This document shows positions 1 to 11,313 of a stretch of 64,000 nucleotides of DNA, in pieces. Origin of the DNA: Watersipora subatra (lineage: Eukaryota > Bryozoa > Gymnolaemata > Cheilostomatida > Watersiporidae); contig NC_088714.1 in assembly GCF_963576615.1 (NCBI RefSeq), forward strand, positions 5,864,170 through 5,928,169, given 5' to 3'. Each line of letters opens with the position of its first letter. Positions within the stretch are counted from its first letter, which is position 1. The notes beneath the pieces are model-generated. The model was not told where the DNA came from. It did no database searches and saw only the letters and a list, made by a program, of their open reading frames with translations. The translations under genes were made by a program, and so were the position numbers.

Positions 1-440
1 AAAGTCTATAGGCTCTGCAACACATGATAAGTCTCTAAAAGTCTATAAGCTCTACAACATATGATAAGTCTATAAAAGTCTATAGACTCTACAACACATG
101 ATAAGTCTATAAAGGTCTATAGGCTCTACAACAACATGATAAGTCTCTAAAAGTCTATAGGCTCTGCAACACATGATAAGTCTCTAAAAGTCTATAAGCT
201 CTACAACATATGATAAGTCTATAAAAGTCTATAGACTCTACAACACATGATAAGTCTATAAAGGTCTATAGGCTCTACAACAACATGATAAGTCTCTAAA
301 AGTCTATAGGCTCTAGAACACACGATAATTTTCTAAAAGTCTATAGACTCTACAACACATAATAAGTCTATAAAAGTTTCTAGGCTTTTCAACACATGAT
401 AAGTCTCCAAAGGTCTATAGGCACTACATATTATTGCATA
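1..440. repeat. 37-bp tandem repeat with 149-bp higher-order period
   Basis: About twelve copies of a roughly 37-bp unit built from AAGTCTATAGGCTCTACAAC followed by ACATGATAAGTCTCTAA. Positions 1-148 recur almost exactly from position 150, so four units (37+37+37+38) form a 149-bp higher-order repeat. The array is cut by the left edge. No coding content is seen. Confidence 0.85.
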
Positions 441-506
441 ACATAAAAAAAATGTGAGCTAATTGATAAAGTAACAGCCTCCATTTTTTTGTTTCACAAA
501 TATATA

Positions 507-1628
507 CAGTGAAACTCGGATAACTCAACCTTCAAGGGACCGAGCAAAAGTGTTCGAATTATCAGAGTGTTCAAGCTATCAGAGTACTGTCACAAGTCCA
601 TGTATTCACTTATTTATTAGTAGATACATGAACATATACAAACTATAATAGAAATCAAAAGCACAAATGGCTTGTTTCAAATTAAATGCTTCTAATGTAA
701 AGTTTAAAACGTTTTTATCAAAAAGTATAGAGATTTTTCTATCACTTGAGATTGGTTTGTTGTTTGAGGTGATGTTATTGCCAGGACGTTTTTTAGATTG
801 ACATTGGCAAAACTTGATCGTTGCTGAAATGCTCAAAGAAAAGACATCTTTTTCTTTTGAGCGTTTTACCCACGATCAATTTTGCCGATATTTCTTGAAG
901 TTTATGGAAAGATTACCTTACTTTACCTGGGATTCGTTAAGAGCAACACTCCGAGGCAGTTCAATTAAAAGTTTTACGAGGTTTAACAGTACATTGTATA
1001 TCACTCACGCTTTTTGAATGGATACTTATTGAATGTACACACGTATTCTGTGTTTAGGTCAAACGATGAATAGTTTTTTTAGCTAAGAAAACGTATACGT
1101 TTAATAAAAACAAATTTTAAGACGTTTTAAACATTCAACATTCCGACGTTGATTCAACACGGAATCAACTTCGGAAAAATATTCGTCACGGGCTAGCCGG
1201 GTCACGCACTCAAGGATTTTCGCCACGCACATACAAAACAACATGCGATTTTTGTTTTGTATGTGCGTGGCGAAAATCCTTGCGCCCGTGGCCGGGCCAG
1301 TCCGCGCTATTAATCGTATAGCAGTATAAATCAAATTTCACTAAACCTTTAGAACAGTCGTTGACAAAAATATTTTGCCGATGGAGGTAATAACGACGCT
1401 TATGAATTACGAAAAGTTGAGGTTTACCTCTATGGCTTGGAATAAAGTGATTTTCTAAAGCGATAGCAACCGTTTCGGTAGCCGTTGGGCAAAAAACAGT
1501 TCGTTATAACAGTGTTGAATTCGAGTTATATAGAGCCATTTATCATTGCGTGGGAACGGACCAAGCAAATCCAGTCGAGTTAACCATGTGTTCGCTATAT
1601 CCGAGGGCGAGTTATCCATGTTTCACTG
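507..1628. mobile_element. pogo/Tigger-like non-autonomous DNA transposon, copy 1
   Basis: Terminal inverted repeats begin CAGTGAAACTCGGATAACTC at 507 and end as the complement of CAGTGAAACATGGATAACTC at 1628, flanked on both sides by TA, as expected of Tc1/mariner-pogo insertions. The interior repeats the 'GTTCGAATTATCAGAG' type motif near each end and carries no intact transposase. A perfect 31-bp stem with a 10-nt loop lies at 1211-1241/1252-1282. A second copy of similar length is at 20793-21920. The element sits downstream of the last exon seen of the left-edge gene, perhaps in its next intron. Confidence 0.75.
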
Positions 1629-1762
1629 TATATTGATGTTAATCATAGTTGTCGCGGGAGATTCTCATACACCCTGCGCTGAAAAGGCAGCTATATCTGA
1701 AAACGAGGATTGAGAGAAAATTTAAGAGCAAACAGTTGATAGAGCAAAGAGAGCTTACTTAC

Positions 1763-4700
1763 TTTCTACCAGAGGAAAGAGTCCCAGTAGTCAGTAGTTT
1801 CTGCCCTTCATCGTACAATTCCTTGGCTAAAATATCAAGGGAATAGAAGCTCCAAGCCTACTAGGAGAATTTTAGCATCCCGTAATCAGTGAACTACCTG
1901 AATATTAAAAACTCGATATTACCAACATTCTATGACAAAGTTAGTAATATCACTCACCTTCCTCTTGCTCTGGAGTGAGAGGCATTTCCTCCAGCTCTTC
2001 CTCACCTTCATCATCATTCACACTCTCCTCACCGGTATCCTCCTCGGTATCCTCCTCGGTATCTCTCTGTGATTGAGGCAAACCAGCCCCATGAGATTCA
2101 TCATTAGTTGAAGGGGTGGCGGGAAGACCGGGCACAGGTCCAGTTTTTGGTTGACCGCCCTCTGATATGAAGGTGGTCTCAGATGCATCTTTTGGTTCCG
2201 GTATGTGCCATTTAATATTCTCTACAAGATTATAAGAAAAAACATTCACTCTGCATTATCCATCCAGAACTGTGGTCTTGCAGGAAAACATGCTACCATC
2301 ACATTGAAGTACACACGTGAGGCATTTCATCTCATGCTAGCAATTAGAGATAAGCTTTCACAAAATGTAAGTAGATTTTATCAAAAGGTGTCAGCATTTG
2401 TCAATCATTTGCGATAGTTGTTGATGTTTGAGGTGATCTAACTGCCAGGACGTTTCAAGACAAAAATCGACAAAACTTGATCGTGGTTAAACCGCTGAGA
2501 AGATACGCGCTGAAATGGCGTCACTAGTCGCCGCTATAGCTGATATCGGCTATTGTGTTCAAGCTGCAGCGCTAAACGTCTCTGTTCGGTTCGGTCTCTT
2601 TGCGACTCATTAGATCATAATAACACTTTCACCGGAATCTCAGTGTTTTAACCGCGATCAACTTTCACTGATTTTAATCTAGAAACATCCTGGCAGTCAG
2701 ATAGCCCCAAACATGAAAACAATTGCAAATGATAGAATAGTACCGATACTGTCGAATAAAGTCTACTGAAATTTTATGTAAGTTATATTTAACGTTATAA
2801 AGTGAATAAAACTACTATTGTGGGACAGTTAATATTACTTTGCTGACATGTTAATAACCCTATCAAGTCCATAAAATTTATCATGAAATCGAGGAATGAT
2901 AAATCGAAGCCACAAGCAACAGCAACGCGAAGAGGCAAGTCAAAGACTGAATGAAAAGCCTGTGAGAACATTAGAGCAATGTCTAGAGCTCCTTAACAAA
3001 AAGCCAGACTCACAGCGGCTCTGCAACTGAAACAAATCTTACCATCTGGAGCTTTAACGTAACTTTGATGTTGCAGCGTCGTGGACCATAGCTGACTAGT
3101 CTTGGACCACTCTTGCTGCCAGATGTCTATCTGATATTTGACGCTGCCAGGCAGCTTTTTGTATGTCATTGTATATATCAAAAGCACATTCTGGTCATCG
3201 TGCTTTTTCTCAGTGTGTACGCTCTCTACAAGCTCTTTCCTCACTCCGGAAGCAACAAAAATGTCTGGAGCGTCAAAACGCTCTACAAATAGCGATAAAT
3301 TTGTAACCTTGAAATCAGTTTCACATGCCGAAAGGAACTCATGGTGGTTAGCAGCTCTAGTTTAGCAACAATTGCTGTTAATTTAGAATAAAGAACAATA
3401 TCTTACATTCCTTAGCACAGTAATACTAACACTAAGACACAACGAGGAATGATTCAGCATTAGAAGAGGTATGACATGATAACTTGCATAACTTTTACAC
3501 TGTTATATCTTCAAAGATATATAAGGTTGATTGTAACTATATATCTTGCATAAAATATATAACTTGTATATCATACAATAAAGTATAGGCTAAAAGTCAG
3601 CATAAAGTGCTCAATACTTAAGTAGAGCTTACTATAAATTTGGTAAAAAGTTTATTAAAATTTGACTAAGTATAAAAGTTACTAAAAGTTTCATATTACA
3701 CAAAAGGTGTTTAACACTTATCAGATAAAATGCTTAGTGAGGACTATACACAAAATTCTGCATTAGCTGGTTAACTTAAATTAATAGCTGAGCTTCTATT
3801 TCAGTTGACCCGCTAATGCAGAATTTTATGTATAGTCCTCACTAAGCATTTGATCTGATGAGTGTTACACACCTTTTGTGTCATATGAAACTTTTAGTAA
3901 TTTTTATGCTTAGTCAAATTTTAATAAATTTCTTACCAAATTTAGAGCTTGTATACCATATAAGAAGTTAGTTTAACTTAGACATTGTCTAGGAGGTAAC
4001 CATTATTTATACACCATTGAAAAGTCTATCATAACTTATAAAGTACTATCTACTTGCCTCTGTTCGCCTGCCATTCGTTCAGAGGGATGAAAAAAATTCT
4101 GACGACAATTCATTTTAATTGCTGAGCACGCAATACTCCATATGTGTGCATATAATGAACAATTAAATAATTGGGCTATTTTCATACTTTAATAATAAAT
4201 AAAAATGGAAGAGTTTCCATGTGCTGTCATTGCAACACTTGAATGAGCTTGATAAAAACAAAACAAATATTCTACTAATATTAAACTGCTGAATTCTGAG
4301 CTATTATAACAGTGATATAATATTGCTCAAACTGATCGGCAATAGCACAAAAAGACTGGTATTTTCTAGCAATGCATATCCATAACAACGAACTCATAAT
4401 TATATTATTGACAACATTTGTTTATGTTATGAATAGTAGGCTATTTTAAACAAGGTTCTTCACAAAGCAACACAAATGATACATAACAATTTGGTTGCCT
4501 ATCACAATACAACTGAATATTTACTTAACCAAACTTAACGTTTACCATTTATCTGTGTTACAGTCTGTGGGAAAGTGTGCTAAACAATCACAGCAGTTGC
4601 ACAAAAATTACTTGTGAATAAAGTATAGGATTAGGTTGTATGCCTCATGGCAATTTTAGTAAAACACATGTAATCTGCCTCTGTCAAACCTTCTTTAATA

Positions 4701-5530
4701 CCCAATGTTAAACCTGCCACCATCTCTGTTTATTTAAATAATTACCATCTAATTCTTCATCCGGATCCGCAACTCTCGAATCCAATTCATCCATCCCCCA
4801 ATCAGATTCATCAACAGGAAGCTCCGAAAGAGCATCAGCTACTTCTGGTGGCAGCATGGCTGGATCCCCAGGCTGCACCGAGTCTTTCGTTGGCTGAGAA
4901 GCAGATTCTTCACCATATTCTCCTTTGGAAAACTAAAAACAATGGAATAACCATGTGAACCAGAACTAAGCTTTGTGTTCAGTAGGTAATACTCCTTGCA
5001 ACTTCTCAATGTACCAGATGATCAGATCACCTTTAGCAGCAACACACAGTAGATACAAGTTAGAATGTTTCACACCTGTAACGAATTGTAACTTTTCATT
5101 CTGGAGCTAGCTATTTGACTCATGGGTGCAGCAGAAGTATGAATTTAAACTTTTGCCATTTTGAAAGTAAGCCAGACCACCTATTCCGGTGGAACAAAAG
5201 CACCAGCACCAACGTGACAAATCCATAGAGACTTTAGGGGAGGGGAGTGAAGTCTCTGTTCATTTCAACTCTAAGCTAATCTCTCAACAAGACACCCCTT
5301 ACCTCTTTACGAGGATCATGCCTTTTGGGAGGCTTTGCTTGTTCATGTTGTTGCGTTGGTTCTTCTCCTATTACTGGAACCACGACCTTCGCGCCACCAG
5401 CTACAGGAACTTGAATTTCCTCTTCATGTGTACTCTCAATGGTTTCATCTAGGTCATCATTTTTTTTTGACTCTTCAGCAATTCCATTTGTTATGCATAG
5501 AATTAACAAAACTAGCAATGTCCTCACCAT
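1763..5530 (-). CDS. secreted or type I membrane acidic protein, 3'-incomplete (left-edge gene)
   Basis: Unrecognised gene. Exons on the minus strand: 5303-5530 (start CAT at 5528-5530, ends phase 0), 4746-4932 (phase 0 to 1), 3043-3282 or 3043-3354 (phase 1 to 1, two possible acceptors), 1958-2221 (phase 1 to 1) and 1763-1826 (phase 1 to 2). It continues off the window. Every donor is GT with good context (GTAAGG, GTAATT, GTAAGA, GTGAGT, GTAAGT) and phases agree throughout. The product starts with a signal peptide (MVRTLLVLLILCITNGIA), followed by acidic, Pro-rich segments. Exon 3 encodes a more globular Trp/Tyr-containing stretch (for example VKYQIDIWQQEW), exon 4 carries EEDTEEDTGEE acid repeats, and exon 5 is a 64-nt mini-exon. 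A 3' splice site 9 nt upstream of the ATG (boundary at 5539) suggests a non-coding first exon. The short exon ending in phase 2 resembles the pre-transmembrane exon of the three paralogues further right, so a transmembrane exon probably lies beyond the left edge (inference). Function unknown. Confidence 0.65.
3625..3949. repeat. long inverted repeat (foldback element), about 140-bp arms
   Basis: Arms 3625-3767 and 3812-3949 are complementary with scattered mismatches and enclose a spacer of about 44 bp. The inner ends read GCATTAGC and GCTAATGC. It lies in the intron between exons 2 and 3 of the left-edge gene. The form is that of a foldback MITE. No target duplication was established. Confidence 0.75.
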
Positions 5531-5689
5531 TGTCTGGAGCTACAAAATGAAAACAATATATATTTATAATTTATAAATCCCGAAGGTACACCAACCAGAA
5601 TAAGTGGTATGCAGTAGAAAAAAGAGATAATTGCGGTAATCTATTAAAAGAATTTCTTCTGCCCTTTTGTCCCTATTCGGGGTAGACTA

Positions 5690-5830
5690 ATCTGAAATAT
5701 TGATTTGGTGGCGAAGGCAATTTTATGTCAGAAGCCTTCTCAGGTAACGCAAATAGCCTTTTTTGGGATTGAAACCTAAACCTGTCATTCACAGGTCAGG
5801 AGCTCTAAAGGACTAAGATTTGGCAAATCT
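5690..5830 (-). repeat. possible tRNA-derived SINE fragment
   Basis: The minus strand contains GGTTTAGGTTTCAATCCC (plus 5764-5781), which fits an RNA polymerase III B box, next to a short hairpin (CCTGTCATTCACAGG). No credible A box or full cloverleaf was found, so this is a weak call. It lies upstream of the left-edge gene. Confidence 0.25.
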
Positions 5831-6467
5831 TGATCTACTTAAAATACAATCTTTTGAGAACATTACAGAAATACTGGCAGAAAAGACCAGTACGACAACA
5901 CAAAGTTGTAAATTTAATGTGACAAAAATGAACTTGTTGATAACATTTAACATTAAAATGAACTTGGTATAACCACCCAAACAATGAAAGCTTCAATGTT
6001 AGTTTTCGCTCAGATCTGATATACAATAGATTTATCAGCATCAAAGTATGTTTTTAACTTGTTCACATCACTGACTGATGGCTTTGCAATTGATAGTGCA
6101 TGTAGCTTTACATGTGTTTTATTGATCTAAATAGCAAATTGCTACAGATACATGTAGATATGTAAAACACATTTATAACTGAATGATGGCAGCATCTCTT
6201 GAGTTTTGTACCGATCATGATGATCACACCAGCAAAGAGAAATTTGCTATTACACTTTAAGTACTCCCTTTCGAGAGAAAAAATCCAATGAAACAAAAGT
6301 AACTGATGTGTTCTGTCTACAAGAAATATGATGTAGGACAACTTTTGATAGTTTTGAATAGCATTTTCTTAGTTGCAAATTACTTATATATGTTTAGAAG
6401 GTATCTATTTTTCAAATACCAATATTAAATGAAAATTACAGTGCTTCATCAGCTTTAAAAGTAGAAA

Positions 6468-6626
6468 TTATAGATGCAGAAATGGTTGTGGCCTATCAAA
6501 AACAATTTCACTCAAAGTAATAGAATCAAAAGTGTTTTGAATTAGACAACCTCCGCGCATAATAGCAGTCACCACATTTTCCATATCTGATACTTTTACA
6601 GAACTTTGTCTATAAGAATCTGAACC
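6468..6626 (-). CDS. possible terminal exon of an unrecognised gene
   Basis: A strong 3' splice site (a T-rich tract ending CTCTGTTAG, boundary at 6626) is followed by 52 open codons and a TAA at 6468-6470. The peptide includes VSDMENVVTAIMRGG and ends FDRPQPFLHL, and looks protein-like rather than low-complexity. No upstream exon could be linked to it and no homologue is recognised. Chance occurrence is quite possible in AT-rich DNA. Confidence 0.22.
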   Translation of the reverse strand, partial: GSDSYRQSSVKVSDMENVVTAIMRGGCLIQNTFDSITLSEIVFDRPQPFLHL

Positions 6627-8768
6627 CTAACAGAGTAAAAATGTTACAAATTGAATTATCGGTAAGATAAATTAGGTAGCCTATTTAGCATTAAATTATG
6701 CTATTAAATTTCTCCAATTGCATATTGGTATGGTATACTTTCTATGATTATAAACTATGTCGGGTTTTTATTTAAATATTTCAAAAACAATTTGCGTTTA
6801 ATACTGATAGCTTCCAAGTTAAAAAACACAAAAGAGTAAAAATTTTTTCAACTAGAAATATAAAAACATCTGGTTTTTGTTACATTAATTTTCATTTCAA
6901 CTTAAGATAGAAGCATTGAGGTCGTATAGCTCATAAAAACCATAAGATGACATCAAGAAATACACAAACCGGTGCAACGCCAACTCAAATGTCCAAAATA
7001 TACAACTATTAAAATGTTACTATACTGTTAAGTCCCAAAGAAAGCTTAACAACTTGCCATATAGTCCGATAAAGTTTAACCTTGTATGGAAACATCACCA
7101 AAACAAGTCTATACAAACAGGGAGTGATGCCAGATCGCAAGGTATACACCCAATACGAACAAACAACATGACGCCCAAGACATCAAAAAATCTAATAACT
7201 AGAAAAGCCACAGCAAGCAAATTAGAAATGCCAAAATGGAAGATATCTATCGCAAAAGATGAGTCAATCACCCTGCCAAAAAACTACCAAAAGAAATTAG
7301 ACTTCCGCCAGACAAGACCTGAATGCCAGTAATTAGTCACGAACTCCACCCTACATTTTTACATCACACACACCAGCTGGAGACTTATGCAAACAAGGTA
7401 CCTCTAACACCTGACATAAATCATTGAACCTAACACTCAACCTACTTCCCACAGGCCAGCCTTCCCACATGCTAGACAACTATAAAAGAAAACTGCTCGA
7501 ATGACTCATCCTCTTCTCCAAATGCCAGCAGAACTCTCTCTCTCTTTCCCGAAGGCCTGCTGAGGCTCTCTTCCTCTTTGCCTGCTGAGGATCTTTTTGA
7601 AGCCTGTGGAGTCCCCTCCATCATCAGCTCATCCTCCTCTCTTTTACTATCTCAACTGCTGAGCCGCTATATTTAAGGACTGTCATGACTTTCGTTTGAC
7701 TGTTGAGACATGCAGTCGTACGGGACCCAACAAACGAACATGGACGATCGTTTGAGTAAGGATGTAACTTTTATTGGCTATTTTAACCTTTTGTCATCAA
7801 TATTAGTTTTAGATTTTTTATATGTGTATTTTAATTCTTTGACTTATAGGATAGAGAAGTATCTTTTACCAGTAAATATCGGTATTGCTTGCAACAACTA
7901 AACACATTCACTAGTAGCTGAACCAGTAATAATCAGATTAGTTCACACAAGCTACGCAAAAGTCCACAACTAAACATTGTCAAAATAGAATAAGATGACA
8001 AAGCGAATTTAACACTGATGATGTATATGGATTCGGATTACTTCTGCATAACATAAATCTTCCATAAACGCTCACAACAACCTTATCAGTGATGCAAGTC
8101 TTAAATAAAACCAACGGCCAACCAAAAGGTTCATGGTTTTTTCGAGTATTTGCTGAATTCGTTTTGACGAATTCTACTTTTCTTATTACTGTTAGCGAAG
8201 AAACTGCTAGTATTTACTACCGTTATTACCACGAAAACTGCAAAAGAATGTCATATAAGCTAGAGTTTTGAGAAAATAGTTGACAGGAAAGCTGAATGAC
8301 ATGAGAAGCAACGAATTTCAGATGAAGCCTTTCAGCATCTAAAATAATCTGAAATACAATTCATTTGTTTTATTTTGGAGATCATCGCAATGACACGTAC
8401 AAAGAACTGATTGGACTGGAATCGCTGCAGAAGTTCTGTTTTACAATGATTGGCTCGCATGAGAGGAAGGGTACTGACTGCATAAAAATTATTTTTGTCT
8501 CGATTTTGATGTCTAGGTCATAACGAAGATGAGTTCTAATTGAAAGGGGCGACAAATCTTAAAAATGTATGTTGCGTTGTTTTCATAGTAAAATTGTCCA
8601 TCCATATCGTCTTGAGTGACATAATACTGAAATTAGTTTAAAGTAGGAAACTGTGTGTCTGAATGCTTTTTAAAGGCAATTGTTGAAAAACTGTGCATAT
8701 TAGCCTATAATGCATTGTTAAAGTGATCAGGTAAAGGAAGTCCAGCCAGACTAGTTGATGGTTCGGCA
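6627..8768. other. intergenic DNA, no gene recognised
   Basis: AT-rich sequence without a convincing exon. A sub-block at about 7020-7760 has fewer stop codons and more C (with a CTATAAAAG box at 7480-7488 and CT-rich stretches at 7505-7660). It may be a retroelement fragment, but no conserved motif supports that. Confidence 0.4.
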
Positions 8769-9144
8769 TAGTACAATAATAATGATTCAATATGAACCTG
8801 GTGATGCATCAATCATGATTTAATCTTATATTGTAAATATTACAAATAATACTCACAGTCATCTGCAGTCTTTTTTTGGGTAATTATCTACTAGCTCTTT
8901 AGTGTTCTCTAGTCTGTCTATCTGTCTCCGGGCGGTTTGTCTTTGGAAACACATAGGGATTTAACAAGTTGTTTTTTGTGTTTTGTACAATTATTTTATC
9001 TTATGTACTATTTTCATTGAAAGTGAGTCAAACAATGGCTTGCCTTTTAATGCCGTAAGGAAGGTTATAGCCGTTGAAGTAAAATCTACTCGACAAGGAT
9101 AGACAACTCCCAACTCAAGAGCGAGTTCACGTAAACTCGATGAG

Positions 9145-10295
9145 TTAATGAACAGACTCGTGTGTGAGCCAAAAAATAGACTCGATGGTGAGCCGATAAA
9201 CAGACTCGTGGGTGAGCCGATAAACAGACTCGTGGGTGAGCTGATAAACAGACTCGTGGGTGAGTCGAAAAATAGACTCGATGGTGAGCCGATAAATAGA
9301 CTCGATGGTGAGCCGATAAACAGACTCAAGAGTGAGCCGATAAACAGACTCGATGGTGAGCCGATAAACAGACTCGAGAGTGAGCCGATAAACAGACTCG
9401 ATGGTGAGCCGATAAACAGACTCAAGAGTGAGCCGATAAACAGACTCGAGAGTGAGCCGATAAACAGACTCGATGGTGAGCCGATAAACAGACTCGAGAG
9501 TGAGCCGATAAACAGACTCGATGGTGAGCCGATAAACAGACTCGATGGTGAGCCGATAAACAGACTCGATGGTGAGCCGATAAACAGACTCGATGGTGAG
9601 CCGATAAACAGACTCGTGGGTGAGCCGATAAACAGACTCGTGGGTGAGCTGATAAACAGACTCGTGGGTGAGCCGAAAAATAGACTCGATGGTGAGCCGA
9701 TAAACAGACTCAAGAGTGAGCCGATAAACAGACTCGATGGTGAGCCGATAAACAGACTCGATGGTGAGCCGACAAATAGACTCGATGGTGAGCCGATAAA
9801 TAGACTCGATGGTGAGCCGATAAACAGACTCGATGGTAAGCCAATAAACAGACTCGAGAGTGAGCCGATAAACAGACTCGATGGTGAGCCGATAAACAGA
9901 CTCAAGAGTGAGCCGATAAACAGACTCGATGGTGAGCCGATAAACAGACTCGATGGTGAGCCGATAAACAGACTCGATGGTGAGCCGATAAACAGACTCG
10001 ATGGTGAGCCGATAAACAGACTCAAGAGTGAGCCGATAAACAGACTCGATGGTAAGCCGATAAACAGACTCACGAGTGAGCCGATAAACAGACTCGATGG
10101 TGAGCCGATAAACAGACTCGATGGTGAGCCGATAAACAGACTCAAGAGTGAGCCGATAAACAGACTCGATGGTAAGCCGATAAACAGACTCGAGAGTGAG
10201 CCGATAAACAGACTCGATGGTGAGCCGATAAACAGACTCGTGAGTGAGCCGATAAACAGACTTGTGGGTGAGCTGATAAACAGACTCGATGGTGT
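9145..10295. repeat. 24-bp satellite array, about 48 units
   Basis: Tandem 24-bp units of the form GAGCCGATAAACAGACTC plus a variable six bases (GATGGT, AAGAGT, GAGAGT, GTGGGT, ACGAGT). Because 24 is a multiple of three, two frames on the minus strand and one on the plus strand stay open for about 385-420 codons (repeats of NRLDGEPI, SLFIGSPS and ESVYRLTI). There is no signal peptide, intron structure or flanking coding sequence, so these frames are treated as artefacts. Confidence 0.9.
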
Positions 10296-10947
10296 CTTTT
10301 CTCAATTATTACACTCTAGTAAGCCAAGCGCAATAATTCTTGATGTTCGGTCAATAGCACTTATAGTGAATGCAGCTATGATATGCTGGCTAATATCACA
10401 ATGCTAAAGTCAGAAACAGTGGCAAGAATTTTATACACTATTTGCTTTTGGCAATCAAGCAGAGCTATTGTAAAAAACGCAGCATCTTTATTGGTGTTAT
10501 ATCTCACAGTACCAAGCAGTAACACACCGACAATGATAAAACTGACAGGTTATATAGCAGTCCCAGGGAAAAATCTGCAATGTATTGGCTGCACAGCAAT
10601 TAGGTCAACCATTGCCACAATAACATATTTCGAATACAAAAATGATAACATTTGTTATTAACTAATCACACAATACGAGTATTAATAACTTTTTTAGTCT
10701 TTGTATAGTAACATGCAAATCCTAGAACAATATGATAATAAATGGTTAACATAAAAAAATGCTAGTGTAACACATACATATACTCTATATTGGACAAGTG
10801 TTAATCGTGCGCCTTATAAAATATGACCATTCAAATTTGTCTGAATTGCAACGAACGTAATATAGATCCATTGAGTCAGCAATTAGAAGCTGCCGGATTA
10901 TAGGCTTAAAAACAACGTCATCAATTCTCTTACGCATGCTGACTGTC

Positions 10948-10955
10948 TATAAATA
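10948..10955 (+). promoter_or_regulatory. TATA box upstream of the small zinc-finger ORF
   Basis: TATAAATA occurs 48 bases before the ATG at 10996. An initiator-like TTCATTC lies about 30 bases downstream of the box. This is the only textbook TATA spacing noticed ahead of an ORF in this part of the window. Confidence 0.4.
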
Positions 10956-10995
10956 CAGGTACACACTGATTGACAGTTCATTCGCTTTTACAAGC

Positions 10996-11313
10996 ATGAA
11001 GCACTCGTGTACTTTTTGCGACTTTCTTTGCAACAAGGAGCGTGATTTACAGGGGCATGCTCGTGTACACAGACACTGCTGCTCCTCCTGTGATGAAGTG
11101 TTCACCACTCAGCCTCTCCTGCAAGCGCACATCTCTGCTGAGCACCGAAGAACACAGTCTACCCAGACTGAACCTCAGAGATCGAGGGCGTGTTCACCCC
11201 GGCGCCCACACCATCACCGAGGGCAACGCTACACAAGGCCGCGGCAGGACCGACGACCAAGTCGACGACGAGTCCAAGATCGTTCGCCCATCGGTAGACT
11301 CTATCAGGGATGA
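10996..11313 (+). CDS. small C2H2 zinc-finger protein, 105 aa, probably mobile-element derived
   Basis: A single-exon ORF, more GC-rich than its surroundings. From the ATG at 10996 it encodes two zinc fingers. The first is CTFCDFLCNKERDLQGHARVH-like in spacing (C-x2-C-x12-H-x3-H, residues about 4-24) and the second has C-x2-C-x12-H-x4-H spacing (about 28-50). A basic Arg/Pro-rich tail rich in RR and SPRR follows. A TATA box precedes it and AATAAA occurs at about 11530. An in-frame ATG at 10936 lies upstream of the TATA box and was not chosen. The ORF lies inside the block absent from the homologous copy at 34.7 kb, which suggests it arrived with a mobile element. N-terminal CCHH fingers are known in several LINE ORFs, but no reverse transcriptase is adjacent. 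Function unknown. Confidence 0.45.
   Translation: MKHSCTFCDFLCNKERDLQGHARVHRHCCSSCDEVFTTQPLLQAHISAEHRRTQSTQTEPQRSRACSPRRPHHHRGQRYTRPRQDRRPSRRRVQDRSPIGRLYQG

Noticed and set aside
606-1017. Small frames inside the pogo-like element (also 20891-21302)
   Set aside because: Repeated in both copies of a non-autonomous element, short, on both strands and without transposase motifs.
8840-8930. Minus-strand exon before a GTGAGT donor, repeated at 34520-34590
   Set aside because: Every frame is closed before the donor and the two copies are no more conserved than their flanks.
9148-10407. Long frames of NRLDGEPI, SLFIGSPS and ESVYRLTI repeats as repeat proteins
   Set aside because: Several frames on both strands are open for the same arithmetic reason (24-bp period), with no supporting exon structure.
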